Positions 1-5,499 of a stretch of 7,179 bases of DNA are shown piece by piece. The notes beneath the pieces were generated by a model that saw only the letters and a list, made by a program, of their open reading frames with translations, did not search any database and was not told the origin of the DNA. Source of the stretch: Cyclobacteriaceae bacterium (GTDB lineage Bacteria > Bacteroidota > Bacteroidia > Cytophagales > Cyclobacteriaceae). Location: NCBI GenBank assembly GCA_025363495.1, contig JANYDR010000468.1:1-7179 (forward strand), written 5' to 3'. The position numbers were made by a program, and so were the translations under genes. Numbering within the stretch: the stretch's first letter is position 1; each line of letters starts with the position of its first letter.

Positions 1-32
1 CACAGGTAATGCACTTAGTCATAAACAAAACT

Positions 33-65
33 CACGGATGGCAGCTTCGCTGCTTTACATCTGTG
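33..65. repeat. Imperfect hairpin at the left of repeat copy 1
   Basis: CACGGATG (33-40) can pair with CATCTGTG (58-65) through one G-T wobble. Inside it, GCAGC (41-45) pairs perfectly with GCTGC (49-53) around a TTC loop, leaving a four-base bulge at 54-57. The outer arm CACGGATG also pairs perfectly with CATCCGTG at 77-84 inside the repeat core, so two alternative foldings are possible. Copy 2 has no counterpart of this part. There is no T-tract, so it is not an obvious intrinsic terminator. Confidence 0.55.
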
Positions 66-70
66 AAAAT

Positions 71-185
71 CTGTGTCATCCGTGGCAAAGTTCTGGCGCA
101 GCAATGACGAAGTCGTTAATCCGTGTCTTTGGAAGTTGTTAATCAAAATCAATCTCTCTGAGATCGGTGGAAACACAACATGAGG
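71..185 (+). repeat. Interspersed repeat, copy 1 (upstream of oxidoreductase pseudogene)
   Basis: The core at 76-132 matches 739-795 in the same orientation, with 53 of 57 positions identical and no gaps. Weaker, gapped similarity continues to about 185 (aligned to about 850), for example AATCAAAA-CAAT followed by AGATC and GAAACA-AAC in both copies. The core contains a short hairpin, AATGAC-GAA-GTCGTT (103-117), whose pairing is also preserved in copy 2. No open frame or transposase is present, so it is a non-coding repeat, possibly a REP- or MITE-like element. The family identity is unknown and the outer borders are approximate. Confidence 0.8.
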
Positions 186-256
186 GAAGGTGACTAACTA
201 TTTAATGTAATTGATCAACTATTGGCAAGAAAAATATAACCTATTAACCCGCTGTT

Positions 257-859
257 ATGAAAAAATCAAAACAATTTACCAGAAGGGACTTTATCAAAGG
301 CACAACCGGGGTAGCCGGAGCTGCGATGGTTCTTGGGTTTCCATCTATCATTCCTTGAAGCGCCTTTGGTGCGAATGATAAAGTGCAAATGGCAGTACTG
401 GGAGTCAATGGTCGCGGTCAGGATCATATCAAAGGGCTTCAAAAACAAGAAAACGCCCAGGTGGTTTGTCTTTGCGATCCCGACAAGGTTATACTTAAAA
501 CCCGAGCAGATGAGTTTGAAACTCAGTATGGTAAAAAGGTAAAAATGGAACAAGACCTTCGTCGGGTTTTTGATGATAAAAGTATTGATGCCGTCAGTAT
601 TGCAACACCTAATCATTGGCATACACTCGCAGCGATTTGGGCTATGCAAGCAGGTAAGGATGTGTATGTTGAAAAGCCAGGAACGCACAATTTATATGAA
701 GGAAAGAAACTGATTGAGGCGGCATCAAAAGTTCGTGTTCATCCGTGGCAAAGTTCTGGCGAAGCAATGGCGAAGTCATTAATCCGTATCTTTGGGTGTC
801 AATCAAAAGCAATTGCTCGTAGATCTGTCGAAACAACCACTATGGGCAATGAAATATAA
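257..859 (+). pseudogene. Gfo/Idh/MocA family oxidoreductase, Tat-exported; nonsense-mutated and 3'-truncated
   Basis: Reading from ATG 257 gives a Tat signal peptide (TRRDFIKG at residues 8-15, then a Gly/Ala-rich hydrophobic stretch). After it comes a Rossmann NAD(P)-binding domain with GVNGRGQDH (about residues 47-55), ATPNHWHT, and the family's VYVEKP motif. Families of this type are secreted sugar or inositol dehydrogenase-like proteins of about 430-450 residues. Two lesions are visible. An in-frame TGA at 356-358 interrupts codon 34, between the hydrophobic core and the SAFGANDKV mature start. Homology also stops near base 730 (EGKKLIEAASK), after which the frame runs through a repeat copy for about 40 unrelated codons to TAA 857-859. 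Only about 158 of 200 codons look native, and the C-terminal substrate domain is absent. Re-initiation at ATG 383 could give a cytoplasmic fragment, but without the substrate domain activity is unlikely. Sequencing error could explain the TGA but not the lost 3' half. Confidence 0.88.
734..850 (+). repeat. Interspersed repeat, copy 2 (inside the pseudogene 3' end)
   Basis: This is the second copy of the element at 71-185, at a constant offset of 663 bp over the core (739-795). It replaces the second half of the oxidoreductase gene and supplies that frame's last roughly 40 codons and stop. The small hairpin is kept as AATGGC-GAA-GTCATT (766-780). It differs from copy 1 at two stem positions, and both differences preserve pairing through G-T/G-U. 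The left junction is between about 731 and 739. Confidence 0.8.
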
Positions 860-860
860 C

Positions 861-924
861 TTGACAATGTAGGAGACTAGTAGTAAAATCCCTTTTAAAC
901 TAAGTTGTATCCCGACCAAAAGGG
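861..924 (+). promoter_or_regulatory. Possible promoter-like element and inverted repeat upstream of TPR gene
   Basis: TTGACA (861-866) is followed after exactly 17 bases by TAAAAT (884-889), a near-consensus sigma70 layout of the proteobacterial type. Just downstream, CCCTTTT (890-896) is mirrored by AAAAGGG (918-924) with a 21-base spacer. Bacteroidota housekeeping promoters normally use TTTG and TAnnTTTG elements, so use in the host is doubtful. The rest of 860-1002 shows no coding sequence. The match may be chance in AT-rich DNA. Confidence 0.25.
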
Positions 925-1002
925 CATTTCGTTTCAATTCCTTCCTGAGTTATTCCGATTTAAATTATTTTTATCTAAAGCCTTCGTTTAATCAAAACGT
1001 CA

Positions 1003-2040
1003 ATGTGTTTACGCACAGTTTTCATATTAATTTCATTAACAATCTGTTTCGTCAGTTGTACCAACGACAAAGAACGACTCTCATCACTTTTATCAGCCGG
1101 TAACTCAGCACTGAATAAAAATGACGTTGACGTTGCACGAAAGGCTTATGCCAAATCATTAACTATTGACCCTTGCTTTTCACCTGCTCTTAATAAACTC
1201 GGCCAGATAAGTATGAAAAGAAAACGCCCGACCGAAGCTTTGAATTATTATGATAAAGCGATTAAGTGCCAGCCTGATTCAATTTCCTACTTTGTAAACC
1301 GGGCATATGCTTTTTATGAATTGAATCAATTCAATAAGGCAATGACGGACATTCAATTTATTATTAAACAAAGACCTGAAACCTCCGAAGCTTATCATGT
1401 ACAAGGACTCATAGCAACCAAAATACGCGACTTCAATAGTGCATTAAGTTTTTCTTCCAAAGCTATTAGTTTAGATCAAAAGAAAGTGCAATTCTTTATT
1501 GCACGCGCCCGGGTATACTATTTGATGAAAAGGTTGGTCGAATCAGAAGCTGATCTTAAATCGGCCATGCAATTGAAAAGTGATGAGCCTGAAATCTATA
1601 ATTTGATGGCAATGATTAATATAATGAATGGTCTTTTCGAAGATGCGATGACTCAGATACAGATAGCCCTTAAATTATCATCTGACAATCCTGTTTATCT
1701 CAATAACAGGGGGTTTATTTTATTGTCCCAAAATAAATTAGCCAAGGCGCTGGAAGATATAAATAAAAGTATCAGCCTCGATCCAATGAATGCAGATGCG
1801 TACAGAAACAGAGGAATCTACTTCTATCTGACAGAGTATTTCGAAAGTGCTATCTGGGATTTTGACAGATCGACCAAACTTGAAACTTACGTTGAAAAGG
1901 TCCATTTCTACCGTGGGATGTCCTATCTAAAAACAGGCAGAAACGCTCTTGCATGTCAGGAATTTAAGCTGTCTGAAAAAGAAGAAGACAAAATGTTAAC
2001 ATTGGATCTCTTGAAACCATGCAGAAATAAAAGTTTTTAG
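1003..2040 (+). CDS. TPR-repeat lipoprotein
   Basis: The 345-residue product starts with a short lipoprotein signal peptide (hydrophobic residues 5-17) ending in the lipobox FVSC, with the lipidated cysteine at residue 19 followed by TNDKE. The mature part is almost entirely tetratricopeptide repeats in a strict 34-residue register. Repeat ends fall at residues 57, 91, 125, 159, 193, 227 and 261, with further repeats to about 325, giving eight or nine units. Typical TPR positions are visible, such as A-x-x-Y-x-x-AI and closing D-P or P. The C-terminal ACQEFKLSEKEED...LLKPC stretch is characteristic of Bacteroidota TPR proteins. TPR arrays are protein-protein scaffolds, and no enzymatic domain is present, so the partner cannot be deduced. 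It probably sits in the inner leaflet of the outer membrane or at the cell surface. The start is fixed by the signal peptide. It stands alone, converging on the next gene. Confidence 0.9.
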   Translation: MCLRTVFILISLTICFVSCTNDKERLSSLLSAGNSALNKNDVDVARKAYAKSLTIDPCFSPALNKLGQISMKRKRPTEALNYYDKAIKCQPDSISYFVNRAYAFYELNQFNKAMTDIQFIIKQRPETSEAYHVQGLIATKIRDFNSALSFSSKAISLDQKKVQFFIARARVYYLMKRLVESEADLKSAMQLKSDEPEIYNLMAMINIMNGLFEDAMTQIQIALKLSSDNPVYLNNRGFILLSQNKLAKALEDINKSISLDPMNADAYRNRGIYFYLTEYFESAIWDFDRSTKLETYVEKVHFYRGMSYLKTGRNALACQEFKLSEKEEDKMLTLDLLKPCRNKSF

Positions 2041-2093
2041 CCGAATGCACATCACAACTCAATCATTGCGGGCCTTTCTGCTGCATAGTTTAC

Positions 2094-2525
2094 TTACTTC
2101 ACCTTTTCCCTCCTGATCAATAGGATTGAAACAATTATTAACAGACAAACAAGTACGCTAAAAATTCCCGGGCCTAGAAAAAAATAACGAAATGCAATCC
2201 ATCCGTTTCCCATCATAAAAAACAAAATTGGAATCAATACCCTTATGCTAAAAGCCGGAGCTTCCTGAATCGAAGAGGAAACGATCCATAATAGCGAAGC
2301 GAGGGAAATTAAAATAAATGAAATTATAATTCCATAACCCTGCATATGGCCATCAAGGGTTTGACTCGTCCCTTTGAAAACAAAATGATAATCTTCCATT
2401 TGTCTTATGACCTCTTTTCCCTGAGCGTCCAGATTATTTTTTCTGCCTAAATGGCCCGTGGAATGTCCTGCCGCAAAGAGCAATAACAATACCGCTGAAA
2501 TACGTAGAAGAATTTTTGGTCTCAT
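2094..2525 (-). CDS. Small four-helix integral membrane protein with GHxxGH-like motif
   Basis: The 143-residue protein has four predicted hydrophobic segments, at about residues 6-20, 64-84, 92-113 and 117-137, and ends in a positively charged RREKVK tail. The first helix runs into AAGHSTGH, placing His21 and His25 at the membrane boundary. The loop before helix 2 carries another histidine (His60, LDGHMQGYG). This layout resembles small uncharacterised membrane proteins of Bacteroidota and Leptospira that share an N-terminal histidine motif, but no function is known to me and the family name is uncertain. The histidines could bind a metal or heme; that is inference only. It converges on the TPR gene with a 53-bp gap. 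It diverges from the ArsR-type regulator across 173 bp that contain the tandem operator, so it could share that control. Confidence 0.8.
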   Translation of the reverse strand: MRPKILLRISAVLLLLFAAGHSTGHLGRKNNLDAQGKEVIRQMEDYHFVFKGTSQTLDGHMQGYGIIISFILISLASLLWIVSSSIQEAPAFSIRVLIPILFFMMGNGWIAFRYFFLGPGIFSVLVCLLIIVSILLIRREKVK

Positions 2526-2625
2526 AGATCGTTTGTTTAGGTTATTAAAATGATTTCACAAAAATGAAAAGGAGATTTCAATTTTCATTGTAAAAAGGGA
2601 TAAAAAAGAAATAAAAAATAATATG

Positions 2626-2658
2626 GTAAGTTTGCACTTACGGTAAGTATATACTTAC
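2626..2658. promoter_or_regulatory. Tandem palindromic operator, four GTAAGT/ACTTAC half-sites
   Basis: Two inverted repeats of the form GTAAGT-N4-ACTTAC lie side by side at 2626-2641 (spacer TTGC) and 2643-2658 (spacer ATAT), separated by a single G. The second is a perfect 16-bp palindrome. The inner halves (ACTTAC-G-GTAAGT) form a further inverted repeat. The array lies 40 bp upstream of the ArsR-type gene start, as expected for an autoregulatory operator bound by a winged-helix dimer, possibly two dimers. It may also act on the divergent membrane-protein gene. Confidence 0.8.
2627..2634 (+). promoter_or_regulatory. Candidate Bacteroidota -7 promoter element
   Basis: TAAGTTTG matches the Bacteroidota TAnnTTTG -7 consensus exactly and lies within the left operator palindrome. 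A repressor bound there would block transcription of the regulator operon. No clear TTTG/TTG -33 element is visible at the usual distance upstream, which is a long A-rich run, so the assignment is tentative. Confidence 0.4.
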
Positions 2659-2698
2659 TTGTCTTATTAACGAATGTTATTCAATAAAAATTTAAAAA

Positions 2699-3007
2699 AT
2701 GAGGACCTCTGATAAAGGATTTAATGCGTTGGGAGATCCAACGAGGCGCGCAATTTTTGAGAAAATCCGAAATCGCCCGCTGGCCGTGGTTGAAATAACA
2801 AAGGGATTAGGCGTCAGCAGGCCAGCAGTATCTCAACATCTTAAAATTTTAAGAGAAGCCAGGCTGATCACGGTGCATCAGCAGGGTACTAAAAATTTTT
2901 GTCAGGTTGATCAACAGGGGATTCAGGCAATGAAAAATTATCTTGACAATTTCTGGGATACTGCTCTCACGGCGTATAAGTTAGTAGCGGAAAAGAAAAA
3001 GAGATGA
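2699..3007 (+). CDS. ArsR-family winged-helix transcriptional regulator (non-metal type)
   Basis: The 102-residue protein is a single winged-helix domain. It begins with the subfamily signature FNALGDPTRRAIFEKI (residues 8-23), followed by the recognition helix region LGVSRPAVSQHLKILREARLI (about 37-57) and a short wing (VHQQGTKNFCQV). The classic ArsR/SmtB metal-binding ELCVCDL cysteines are replaced by LAVVEI. The only cysteine is at about residue 68, so metal sensing at that site is not expected. This subgroup commonly sits next to SRPBCC/AHSA1 proteins, as here: its TGA overlaps the next gene's ATG (ATGA at 3004-3007), implying translational coupling. The tandem palindrome upstream suggests it represses its own operon. 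The inducer is unknown. Confidence 0.92.
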   Translation: MRTSDKGFNALGDPTRRAIFEKIRNRPLAVVEITKGLGVSRPAVSQHLKILREARLITVHQQGTKNFCQVDQQGIQAMKNYLDNFWDTALTAYKLVAEKKKR

Positions 3008-3477
3008 ATAAAGCTGGCATCAAATCAATCAAAAAAGAGTTTGTGGTTGAAACATCACAAGAAAACGCGTTCAAAGTTTTTACAGAGAATATTGACCTCT
3101 GGTGGCCGCGTTCTCACCATATTGGCAGATCGCCGATGGTAGAGTTAATACTGGAGCCACGATTAAAAGGCCGTTGGTATTCAACCCATGAAGATAATAG
3201 TGAAGCTACAGTTGGTTATGTATTAAAATGGGAACCTTATGGAAAGATTGTTCTTGCCTGGCAAATCAATGGTAACTTTCAATATGATCCCAACCTTATC
3301 ACTGAAGTTGAAGTAAACTTTATTCCTGAGGCTTCTCAAAGGACAAAAATAAAATTTGAACACCGCGACCTCGATCGACTGGTTGGTGGAAAAGTTATTG
3401 AAAGCATGGACGAAGGCTGGGGAAAGATCCTGGAGCTATATAAAGAAGTATGTAAAGCTCAAAATGGAAATTATTAA
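3004..3477 (+). CDS. SRPBCC (AHSA1/START-like) domain protein
   Basis: The 157-residue protein reads as one SRPBCC helix-grip fold. An N-terminal strand (IKKEFVVETSQENAFKVFTENIDLWWP) leads into conserved MVELILEPRLKGRWY, the strand EATVGYVLKWEPYGKIVLAW, and a C-terminal amphipathic helix with ESMDEGWGKILELYKEV. This is the pattern of the AHSA1-like (activator of Hsp90 ATPase homologue) branch found in bacteria next to ArsR-type regulators. Such proteins form a deep hydrophobic pocket that may bind a small lipophilic ligand. No enzymatic role is established, and it is cytoplasmic with no signal peptide. It overlaps the regulator by four bases, so the two are probably made together and may form a sensor-effector pair; that role is inference. 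Confidence 0.9.
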   Translation: MNKAGIKSIKKEFVVETSQENAFKVFTENIDLWWPRSHHIGRSPMVELILEPRLKGRWYSTHEDNSEATVGYVLKWEPYGKIVLAWQINGNFQYDPNLITEVEVNFIPEASQRTKIKFEHRDLDRLVGGKVIESMDEGWGKILELYKEVCKAQNGNY

Positions 3478-3700
3478 TCATTTATATTTATACAGCTCCA
3501 GCTTCTGAATCCCGAACTCTCCTTCTGGAAAGCGTACGTGTCTGCCTTGATGACTTTGATCTCCATTCATTTTCCTTCCCAGGAGGCCAACGCCCGTCAA
3601 GTATGATCCCGCTTCAATATTTAATACCCACATTTGATTGGTCAGCTATCAATATTACACTGCCAGCGCCCTCAACAACAAATTCATCTTAGGAACTCTG
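3478..3700 (-). pseudogene. Possible decayed C-terminal coding relic, unidentified
   Basis: On the minus strand a frame with no start codon is open from about 3645 to a TGA at 3478-3480, directly abutting the SRPBCC stop. It encodes about 54 residues with protein-like character (MWVLNIEAGSYLTG, RHVRFPEGEFG and IQKLELYKYK at the end). A neighbouring frame just upstream encodes DEFVVEGAGSVILIADQSN before stopping. That suggests one beta-rich protein broken by a frameshift. I do not recognise the family; the tail is reminiscent of C-terminal beta-sandwich domains of carbohydrate-active proteins. The plus strand is also partly open here, so chance cannot be excluded. Confidence 0.35.
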
Positions 3701-3930
3701 AATGATTAACAGACCGCTCAAGGCCCATATTATTAAATACAACAAAAGGTATTTTGAAACACATCCATAAATCATCATATTAGAAAACAAATAGTTTTAG
3801 TTGCAAAAATTAGTTGCATTGAATCATGATGGTTTTAAAGAATAATAAGAACCGCCAGGCTTAATAATAGCCAAGGACTATTACCGTCGACGTTCGAAAC
3901 AAAAAATAAATAGTTTAATAATTATACGTC
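3701..3930 (+). promoter_or_regulatory. AT-rich upstream region of the esterase gene, with a direct and an inverted repeat
   Basis: This region shows no convincing coding sequence. TTAGTTGCA occurs twice in direct orientation (3797-3805 and 3810-3818, 13-bp period). TAATAG (3865-3870) and CTATTA (3878-3883) form an inverted repeat with a 7-base spacer, ending 47 bp before the start codon. Either could be a regulator site or leader hairpin. I found no exact TAnnTTTG promoter element. Confidence 0.3.
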
Positions 3931-5436
3931 ATGAAAAAGCTCCTTTACGTGTTATTGTTTATTACAACTGTTGGACAGGCACAAACAATAAAGCAGTATC
4001 CTGAGCCTGTAACATTCACGGCGGAGGAAGATCGTCAAAACATGTTGGACCAGCTTGGAGTAAAGGCTGTACGTCGCGGTCCAAGTGGCGACGAAAAGGC
4101 ATCTAACCATGCTAACTATGATGAATCACTTGCCAACCCTTTTCCTGAGTTGCCGGATCTTCTGACATTGAAAAATGGAAAGAGAGTAACAACACCTGCT
4201 GTATGGTGGACTCAACGGCGACCAGAAATTGCGGAGGATATTGAACGTGAAGTGTATGGAAGGTTACCAAAAAATATTCCTTCTGTAAAGTGGACGGTTG
4301 TACTAACAGAAAAAGAGTTTGTTGGATTTACTCCCGTAATTGCAAAAGAATTAGTTGGTCATGTTGATAATTCAGAATATCAGTTGATCAATGTAGATAT
4401 ATCGATGACCGTTGTCACACCAGCGAATGCCAAAGGTCCCGTGCCGGTATTGATGATGTTTGGTCGCAATGAAATGCCTTCACCTGTCCAGCCCAATAAA
4501 GAAGACATGCTTGCACTTAATAACGCATTGCGTGAACTTCTGTCAAAGGATCCAAAAATAAAAGAGATACTGGAAAAATATCCTGCCTATAGCCCGCTTG
4601 CCCGAATCTCTCCCACATTTGGTGGTCCACCCACACGTGAGCAAGAAATTATTGCAGCGGGTTGGGGTTATGCAACCATTGATCCGGCAAGTATCCAGGC
4701 TGATAATGGTCAGGGAATAACACGTGGTATTATTGGGCTTGTTAATAAAGGTCAGCCACGCAAACCAGATGATTGGGGTGCATTGCGCGCATGGTCCTGG
4801 GGAGCAGCACGTGGACTCGATTATCTTGAAACAGATCCACTGGTGGACTCAAAGCATATTGGCATTGAAGGCGTTTCGAGATACGGTAAAGCTGCCTTGG
4901 TAACACTTGCTTTTGAACAACGATTCGCGGTCGGTCTTATTGCTTCATCTGGAAAGGGCGGAACGACATTGCATCGAAGAGTCTTTGGCGAAGCAGTTGA
5001 AAACCTTACAGGTGGCTTCTATTATTGGATGGCCGGAAATTATATTAAATACGGAGCATCCGAAGGAAAGTTCGGTGCGATGAACGGAAGCAATATCCCA
5101 GTCGATTCACATGAGCTGATAGCCATGTGTGCGCCACGGTTGACATTCATAAGTTATGGCATTCCTGAAAAAGGAGATGCCAGATGGCTTGATCAGCAGG
5201 GAAGCTATATGGCCACGGTTGCGGCTGGATCTGTTTTCAAACTCCTGGGTGTAAAAGATATTGGCGTTTCCAATGATTATAAAACAGAGAAGATGCCACC
5301 CTACAACACGAGTATGCTCGACGGCGAACTTGCATGGAGGCAGCATGATGGAGGACATACCGATGCGCCTAATATAAAATACTTTCTGGAGTGGGCAGAT
5401 AAGATGATGAAGCGGTCGTTAAGTCCTGGAAATTAG
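3931..5436 (+). CDS. Secreted CE15-like glucuronoyl esterase (alpha/beta hydrolase)
   Basis: The 501-residue product has a signal peptide (MKKLLYVLLFITTVGQAQ). The mature start follows the bacterial CE15 pattern: LPDLLTLKNGKRV, then WWTQRRPEIAEDIEREVYGRLP (residues 92-113). The nucleophile is Ser316 in GIEGVSRYGKAAL, matching the CE15 G-x-SR-x-GK-x-A motif. It is followed by SSGKGG (339-344), LHRRVFGE and PVDSHELIAMCAPR (390-403). The catalytic His is most likely His476 in HDGGHTDAP. Enzymes of this family cleave esters between 4-O-methyl-glucuronic acid of xylan and lignin alcohols, releasing free uronic acid. The canonical acid position, 23 residues after the serine, is Ser339, so an alternative acid (Asp416 or Asp421 in GDARWLDQQG) is probably used, as reported for several bacterial members. 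It is followed 63 bp downstream by a deacetylase. Substrate is inferred; activity on a related esterified polysaccharide is possible. Confidence 0.85.
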   Translation: MKKLLYVLLFITTVGQAQTIKQYPEPVTFTAEEDRQNMLDQLGVKAVRRGPSGDEKASNHANYDESLANPFPELPDLLTLKNGKRVTTPAVWWTQRRPEIAEDIEREVYGRLPKNIPSVKWTVVLTEKEFVGFTPVIAKELVGHVDNSEYQLINVDISMTVVTPANAKGPVPVLMMFGRNEMPSPVQPNKEDMLALNNALRELLSKDPKIKEILEKYPAYSPLARISPTFGGPPTREQEIIAAGWGYATIDPASIQADNGQGITRGIIGLVNKGQPRKPDDWGALRAWSWGAARGLDYLETDPLVDSKHIGIEGVSRYGKAALVTLAFEQRFAVGLIASSGKGGTTLHRRVFGEAVENLTGGFYYWMAGNYIKYGASEGKFGAMNGSNIPVDSHELIAMCAPRLTFISYGIPEKGDARWLDQQGSYMATVAAGSVFKLLGVKDIGVSNDYKTEKMPPYNTSMLDGELAWRQHDGGHTDAPNIKYFLEWADKMMKRSLSPGN

Positions 5437-5499
5437 TTGACAGAAAAGTCTTAACCATAATCCTGACACAACTATTGAAATCATTAGACGATAATTTCT

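Noticed and set aside
356..358. TGA as selenocysteine or a reassigned codon
   Set aside because: It lies in a signal peptide, there is no family reason for selenocysteine, other genes here use TGA as a stop (for example 3005-3007), and the gene is truncated anyway.
266..836. Antisense open frames opposite the oxidoreductase remnant
   Set aside because: Their translations have low-complexity, non-family composition, while the plus strand shows clear Rossmann and EKP motifs.
71..850. CRISPR array or transposon with the two repeat copies as termini
   Set aside because: There are only two copies 663 bp apart, in direct orientation, with gene-derived DNA between them and no transposase or spacer pattern.
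2041..2093. Terminator between the TPR gene and the membrane protein gene
   Set aside because: No stem of more than three or four bp followed by a T-tract was found in the 53-bp gap.
2699..3007. Arsenic or metal-responsive regulator
   Set aside because: The metal-binding cysteine motif of ArsR/SmtB sensors is absent and no resistance genes are adjacent.
5107..5358. Antisense open frame inside the esterase gene
   Set aside because: The overlapping plus-strand frame contains conserved CE15 sequence, and the antisense product shows no recognisable features.
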